Shown here piece after piece: positions 62,040 to 64,000 of a stretch of 64,000 nucleotides of DNA (within the stretch, counting starts at the first letter, position 1; every line of letters starts with the position of its first letter). The notes beneath the pieces were generated by a model. That model was not told the origin of the DNA. It made no database searches and worked only from the letters and a program-made list of their open reading frames with translations. The stretch is from assembly GCA_018771605.1 (NCBI GenBank), contig CP076324.1, forward strand, positions 372,001-436,000, read 5' to 3'. Origin of the DNA: Aquificota bacterium (GTDB lineage: Bacteria; Aquificota; Aquificia; Aquificales; Aquificaceae). Position numbers and translations under genes: made by a program.

Positions 62040-62405
62040 GTGAGGACATTAAATCAAGAGAGGGGTCAGTTTGCCTTAAATGAAGTAAGCAAAATAAAAG
62101 GTGAAGGGGGCAAAGCAAAGAAATACAAAAGCTATGCTAAAAAACTCCCTGCTTTTATAACCACTAATGGACTTATAGCCACTCTTGCCTTTTTGAAATC
62201 AAAGAGTGATGCCAAAGATGTTTACGATTCTGTAGTTAGATGGTTGAAACAGCAAGAATATATAGAAAGTGAGGAAAATGGATTAGAAGAATTACTAAAA
62301 GTAGATTATCACAAGCTTCGTTTGGCAACTATGGAGGCTTTGGCTTTTACCAGTTGGTTAAAAAGGATGGTAGATATTGAGATAGAAGGGGAGGAAAATG
62401 GATAG
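62040..62405 (+). CDS. cmr5: Type III-B CRISPR effector small subunit Cmr5
   Basis: 121 residues, all helical, with the Cmr5 pattern of an N-terminal helix (RGQFALNEVSKI), KKYKSYAKKLPAFITTNGLIATLAFL and LRLATMEALAFTSWLKR. It starts at GTG with AAGGAGG 12-16 nt upstream. Cmr5 forms the inner filament of the RNA-guided Cmr complex. In most operons cmr2, cmr3 and cmr4 precede it; none does here. It overlaps cmr6 by 8 bp. Confidence 0.88.
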   Translation: MRTLNQERGQFALNEVSKIKGEGGKAKKYKSYAKKLPAFITTNGLIATLAFLKSKSDAKDVYDSVVRWLKQQEYIESEENGLEELLKVDYHKLRLATMEALAFTSWLKRMVDIEIEGEENG

Positions 62406-63312
62406 GCGTGAGAGTGTTGATGAGAATTTAGCTCTACTTTTGGGCAAGAGGATTTTTGATTATTTGAAGGATGATTACCAAAGAAGTGGTAAGATTTCAA
62501 GTTCTATGCTTAAAAACCTGTGGAATAACAAGCTTAAGTCATACTCTTATCCAAAAGAAATATCTGAAGTTATAAAAAGCCATGTAGATTCTATAGCAAA
62601 ATCTTCGTCTTGCCATGTGGTCTTTGACAAAACTTTACAAACCGCTTCTCCACTTGTCTGCGGCCTTGGGGCAACTCATATATTTGAGACTTCTATAACA
62701 TTACACCACATATGGGGAGTTCCTTACATTCCGGGTAGTAGTCTAAAGGGTGTGTGTAGGCAGGTGGTCTTTTGGAAGCTCGTTGAAGTAGGGAAGTTAT
62801 CAAAGGACAATCTTAAAGATTCTCAAGAGAAATTTTATGGTGATTTAAACACCGATGACAAAGAAATTCTAAAATACCAGCTTTTGTTTGGAACGCAGGG
62901 CTTTAAAGGGCTTTTGCTTTTCTTAGATGCCTATCCTGAAATACCAGAAGGAAGTATGGGAAAACTATTTAGACTTGACATTATGAATCCGCATTATAGC
63001 GAATACTATGGAGAGAAAAGAGATATTCCGGGAGATTGGGAAAATCCTGTGCCAGTGTTTTTCCTTACGGTAAAAGAAGGGGTGTCTTTTAGGTTTGTGG
63101 TTCTCTTTGACGAATGCAGGTGGGAGGTGATAAAAAAGAAAGGAATACCTGATAAAGAAGGAAAGAGAAGGCAATTAGCTGATGAGGAAATAAAAGGGGT
63201 TGAAGAGTATATGGAAAGTGAGAAGTTTTATGAGGATATTATAGGGCAAGCTCTGGAGTTCTATGGAGTTGGTTCAAAAACAAGGCTTGGCTATGGATTG
63301 TTTGAGAGGTAA
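62398..63312 (+). CDS. cmr6: Type III-B CRISPR RAMP protein Cmr6
   Basis: 304 residues. The RAMP features are the LHHIWGVPYIPGSSLKGVCRQV segment (about 100-121, split: IPGSSLKGVCR) and the C-terminal glycine-rich loop GVGSKTRLGYGLFER. Cmr6 caps the Cmr backbone. It is coupled to cmr5 (8-bp overlap) and is followed 5 bp later by a CARF gene. Confidence 0.9.
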   Translation: MDRRESVDENLALLLGKRIFDYLKDDYQRSGKISSSMLKNLWNNKLKSYSYPKEISEVIKSHVDSIAKSSSCHVVFDKTLQTASPLVCGLGATHIFETSITLHHIWGVPYIPGSSLKGVCRQVVFWKLVEVGKLSKDNLKDSQEKFYGDLNTDDKEILKYQLLFGTQGFKGLLLFLDAYPEIPEGSMGKLFRLDIMNPHYSEYYGEKRDIPGDWENPVPVFFLTVKEGVSFRFVVLFDECRWEVIKKKGIPDKEGKRRQLADEEIKGVEEYMESEKFYEDIIGQALEFYGVGSKTRLGYGLFER

Positions 63313-63317
63313 AGTCT

Positions 63318-64000
63318 ATGGAGTTTAGGGTAAATATGGACACTACGAAAATACTTGTGGCCATATGGGGTAATTTCTCTGCTTGGAAGGATGCAAACTA
63401 TAGGTATAAGAATAAAATCTATACTTCAAGCACTACTTTACCTTTATTGCTTGATACAATAAAACCAAACTATACTTACATAATCTTGGCTGACACTTTG
63501 ATGGATAAATACGATAACATTTTTACCTATCAAGAGGGTTTGGCAAGGATAAAGAACGAGGCAGGGGCTTTCATTAAAGAAAAAATAAGAAGCTATCCTA
63601 CTAAACTAAAGGAAGATAACATAAATATTTTGATTTTGCCGGCTGTGGGCACTTTTTCAAGGTCAAGGTTTGTGGGAAATCCTAATAATTTCTATGCCTT
63701 GGTTTATTTTGAACTTGCAAGGAATATTCTAAGGAATTTGGGGTCTAAACTGGCATTTATAAGCGAAAATAATAAGCCTTGTTTAGAACTTTACCTTGAT
63801 ATAACTCATGGCTTGAACTTTATGACCATGATGACCTACAGGGCAGTAAAGGATATTTTGCAGATAATTGCCTATTTTTGCAAGGTAAGGCTAATAGTTT
63901 TGAATAGTGATCCTTTGGTGGGTAGTGGAAATATTGACTTGAATATCAACGAGATTGAGAAAATAAACGTAATACCAGCTTTTAACTTTTATAGGTATAG
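63318..64000 (+). CDS. CARF-domain protein, Csx1/MJ1666-like (partial, runs off the window)
   Basis: At least 227 codons remain open at the window end. The start ATG is 5 bp after cmr6. The N-terminal strand ILVAIWGNFSAW, ILPAVGTFSRSRF and especially LDITHGLNFMTMMTYRAV, the D-x-THG-x-N loop that binds cyclic oligoadenylate, identify the CARF domain of the Csx1/MJ1666 group. The expected HEPN RNase domain would lie beyond the edge. It is probably activated by second messengers made by Cmr2/Cas10, which is not in the window. Confidence 0.8.
   Translation, partial: MEFRVNMDTTKILVAIWGNFSAWKDANYRYKNKIYTSSTTLPLLLDTIKPNYTYIILADTLMDKYDNIFTYQEGLARIKNEAGAFIKEKIRSYPTKLKEDNINILILPAVGTFSRSRFVGNPNNFYALVYFELARNILRNLGSKLAFISENNKPCLELYLDITHGLNFMTMMTYRAVKDILQIIAYFCKVRLIVLNSDPLVGSGNIDLNINEIEKINVIPAFNFYRY

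Overview
The window looks like a chromosome segment of a thermophilic, chemolithotrophic Aquificales bacterium, probably Aquificaceae (Hydrogenobacter/Thermocrinis/Aquifex-like). The evidence is moderate-to-low GC, near-exclusive use of AGA/AGG for arginine in the core genes, Lys/Glu-rich proteins, short operons of unrelated pathways, TAT-exported flavocytochrome-c sulfide dehydrogenase flavoproteins, lipid A and flagellar genes, and a CRISPR repeat ending in GTTGAAAC. The genus is an inference.

Core regions. Positions 85-11143 carry an SDR oxidoreductase, a GGDEF/EAL protein, a periplasmic di-haem protein, a deaminase with an abutting tRNA-Pro, rodA, hemW and an M48-TPR protease. Positions 14106-28071 carry argJ, a thioredoxin-like protein, rpmI, a sulfide-oxidation cluster (FCSD-Rieske-FCSD), ilvB-ilvN-pepA plus a flavin reductase, a diguanylate cyclase and pdxA. 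Positions 28099-40604 carry purS-purQ, an MCE protein, an M29 peptidase, a Crp regulator, tRNA-Lys, glmU-lpxA-cinA, an orphan molybdopterin oxidoreductase, flgD-flgE and bioF. Positions 40675-54745 carry two unusual secreted proteins, a DsbC-like lipoprotein, aroK, ccsA-like, acpS, thiD, bamA, purM, thpR, a MepK-like peptidase, a frameshifted L,D-transpeptidase and dnaK.

Accessory regions. Two sites were invaded by one family of elements whose ends read TAC...GTGAGAAATT and which are flanked by direct repeats of about 22 bp. At 11130-14106 the same target occurs three times around a 211-bp miniature element and a full IS. The IS is itself interrupted by an IS110-type element with a ribbon-helix-helix gene and a structured 3' RNA region that could be a bridge/seek RNA. 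Removing everything rejoins the protease stop codon to the argJ start codon. At 55711-59383 the same IS leads a 3.6-kb island bounded by direct repeats. The island carries a one-spacer CRISPR remnant, a methyltransferase gene cut off at a CRISPR repeat, and a DpnII-type endonuclease plus Dam methylase with foreign codon usage; it was inserted into the promoter of a tRNA-Ser gene.

The right end starts a type III-B CRISPR module (cmr5, cmr6, then a CARF/Csx1-like gene cut by the window edge). A sequence resembling the same element end lies about 480 bp upstream, so this second defence cassette may have moved in the same way. Recurrent TATAAT boxes 6-12 nt before start codons suggest frequent leaderless or near-leaderless transcripts.
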